Of a stretch of 5,826 bases of DNA, positions 4,871 through 5,826 are shown in pieces. The stretch is from Hyphomicrobiales bacterium (lineage in GTDB: Bacteria; Pseudomonadota; Alphaproteobacteria; Rhizobiales; Xanthobacteraceae): positions 1 to 5,826 of the forward strand of contig JAHFPO010000136.1 in the NCBI GenBank assembly GCA_023266695.1. The letters are read 5' to 3'. The notes beneath the pieces are model-generated. The model saw nothing but the letters and a program-made list of their open reading frames with translations, ran no database searches and was not told the origin of the DNA. Within the stretch, counting starts at the first letter, position 1, and each line of letters starts with the position of its first letter. A program made the position numbers and the translations under genes.

Positions 4871-5826
4871 ATGGAGGTTCTGCCCGAAGCGTCGTCCTTC
4901 GCCGCACGCTACCAGAAAGGTGAGCCGCAGCTCGTCTGGACCAGCCTCGTCGCCGATCTGGAGACGCCGGTTTCCGCCTTCCTGAAGCTCGCGGGCGGCA
5001 GGCCGCACGCATTTCTGTTCGAGTCGGTCGAGGGCGGCGCCGTGCGCGGGCGCTATTCCATCCTCGGCTTCGCGCCCGACACGATCTGGCGCTGCACCGG
5101 CAACAAGGCGGAATTGAACGCCGCCCCGGACCGCAATCCCGACGCCTTCCTCGCCTCGCCCGAGCCGCCGCTGCAATCGCTGCGCGCTTTCCTCGCCGCC
5201 TCGAAGCTCGCAGTACCGGCCGAGCTTCCGCCCATGGCGGCGGGCGTCTTCGGCTATCTCGGCTACGAGACCGTGCGCCTGATGGAGAAGCTCGCCGAGC
5301 CGAAGCCCGATCCGATCGGCATGCCCGATGCCGTGCTGGTGCGGCCGACCCTGGTGGTGGTGTTCGACGCAGTGAAGGATCAGATCACGGTGGTGACGCC
5401 GGTGCGCCCGGCGAAGAGCCTCACGGCGGAGAAGGCCTATGCGGCGGCGCGCCAGCGCATCGAGCAGGTGGTGCGCGGCCTCGACGTCCGGCAGGAGAAG
5501 GCGCCCGTCCAGGGGGCGGCGCAAGCGAGCCCGCTCACCTCACGCTCCAACACGCCAGCCGCGGATTACATGGCGATGGTGAAGCGCGCCAAGGATTATA
5601 TTTTCGCCGGCGACATCTTCCAGGTGGTGCTGTCGCAGCGCTTCGAGGCGCCGTTCGGCTTGCCTGCCTTCGCGCTCTATCGCGCGCTCCGGCGCGTGAA
5701 CCCGGCACCGTTTCTCTATTTCCTCGACTTCGGCGGCTTCGCCGTGGTGGGCTCGAGCCCGGAGATCCTGGTGCGGGTGCGCGACGGCAAGGTCATTGTT
5801 CGCCCCATCGCCGGCACCAAGCCGCG
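4871..5826 (+). CDS. trpE: Anthranilate synthase component I, 3' end cut by window edge
   Basis: TrpE converts chorismate and ammonia (or glutamine via the TrpG subunit) to anthranilate, the first committed step of tryptophan synthesis. 318 codons are visible; TrpE is usually about 500 residues. The N-terminal domain holds the tryptophan feedback site: LFESVEGG (49-56, equivalent of the LLES motif, Ser52) and RGRYSILG (59-66), so allosteric inhibition is likely retained. GVFGYLGYETVRLME (125-139) is typical of TrpE. The chorismate-binding domain begins near 231 (ADYMAMVKRAKDYIFAGDIFQVVLSQRF) and continues through FLYFLDFG, VGSSPEILVR and RPIAGTKP at the edge; the catalytic C-terminal third is outside. 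ATG 4871 fits the family N-terminus (MEVLP, then LVADLETPVSAFLKL) and follows the ppiD stop by 2 nt, with GGAAAT/GAGG close by. No leader peptide or attenuator precedes it, so transcription should come from the ppiD promoter. It does not look like a TrpE-TrpG fusion so far, but the end is not visible. Confidence 0.97.
   Translation, partial: MEVLPEASSFAARYQKGEPQLVWTSLVADLETPVSAFLKLAGGRPHAFLFESVEGGAVRGRYSILGFAPDTIWRCTGNKAELNAAPDRNPDAFLASPEPPLQSLRAFLAASKLAVPAELPPMAAGVFGYLGYETVRLMEKLAEPKPDPIGMPDAVLVRPTLVVVFDAVKDQITVVTPVRPAKSLTAEKAYAAARQRIEQVVRGLDVRQEKAPVQGAAQASPLTSRSNTPAADYMAMVKRAKDYIFAGDIFQVVLSQRFEAPFGLPAFALYRALRRVNPAPFLYFLDFGGFAVVGSSPEILVRVRDGKVIVRPIAGTKP

Noticed and set aside
2991..5012. Open frame of 673 codons on the minus strand, antisense to the ppiD-like gene and the trpE start
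   Set aside because: It is a GC-rich shadow: low-complexity Arg/Ala/Gly/Leu composition, no recognisable domain, and fully overlaps two confident genes on the other strand.
4775..5524. Open frame of 249 codons on the minus strand
   Set aside because: It is antisense to trpE, rich in His/Arg/Leu without a family motif.

Overview
This window looks like a chromosomal housekeeping locus of a GC-rich alphaproteobacterium. The gene order supports this: tpiA-secG-pyrG on the minus strand, divergent from a membrane-anchored SurA/PpiD-type protein followed by trpE. The base composition (strong G/C preference at third codon positions) and the protein sequences agree. I cannot name the genus; Rhizobiales or Rhodospirillales-like lineages would fit. 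No mobile element, phage gene, CRISPR array, tRNA or rRNA was found.

Left half, minus strand, read right to left: tpiA (2844 to 2086, complete, triosephosphate isomerase), a 224-bp gap, secG (1861 to 1496, complete, Sec translocon subunit), a strong intrinsic terminator (1483 to 1453), and pyrG (1392 to the window edge, CTP synthase lacking its last roughly 80 residues). Right half, plus strand: a convincing sigma70-type promoter (2915-2943), a ppiD-like gene (2979-4868, complete), then trpE (from 4871 to the window edge, anthranilate synthase component I, 318 codons visible) only 2 nt after the ppiD stop. The 134-bp divergent region 2845-2978 serves both tpiA and ppiD-trpE.

The genes are functionally mixed: glycolysis (tpiA), protein export and envelope folding (secG, ppiD), pyrimidine nucleotide synthesis (pyrG) and tryptophan synthesis (trpE). 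Every gene is of a known family.

The part that is not explained by known genes is the tpiA-secG junction. It carries a 21-bp-period repeat array (2018-2101). Four GANTC sites, the motif of the alphaproteobacterial CcrM methyltransferase, sit exactly 21 bp apart (2020, 2041, 2062, 2083), with two more sites nearby (2068 and 1987). By eye only about seven other GANTC sites occur in the rest of the window. The array overlaps a 9-bp inverted repeat that includes the tpiA stop codon, and abuts an AT-rich tpiA tail whose codons differ from the rest of the gene. I regard this as the best candidate for something undescribed here, most likely a regulatory or methylation-sensitive element or a recently expanded satellite. 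Its function is not shown by the sequence.
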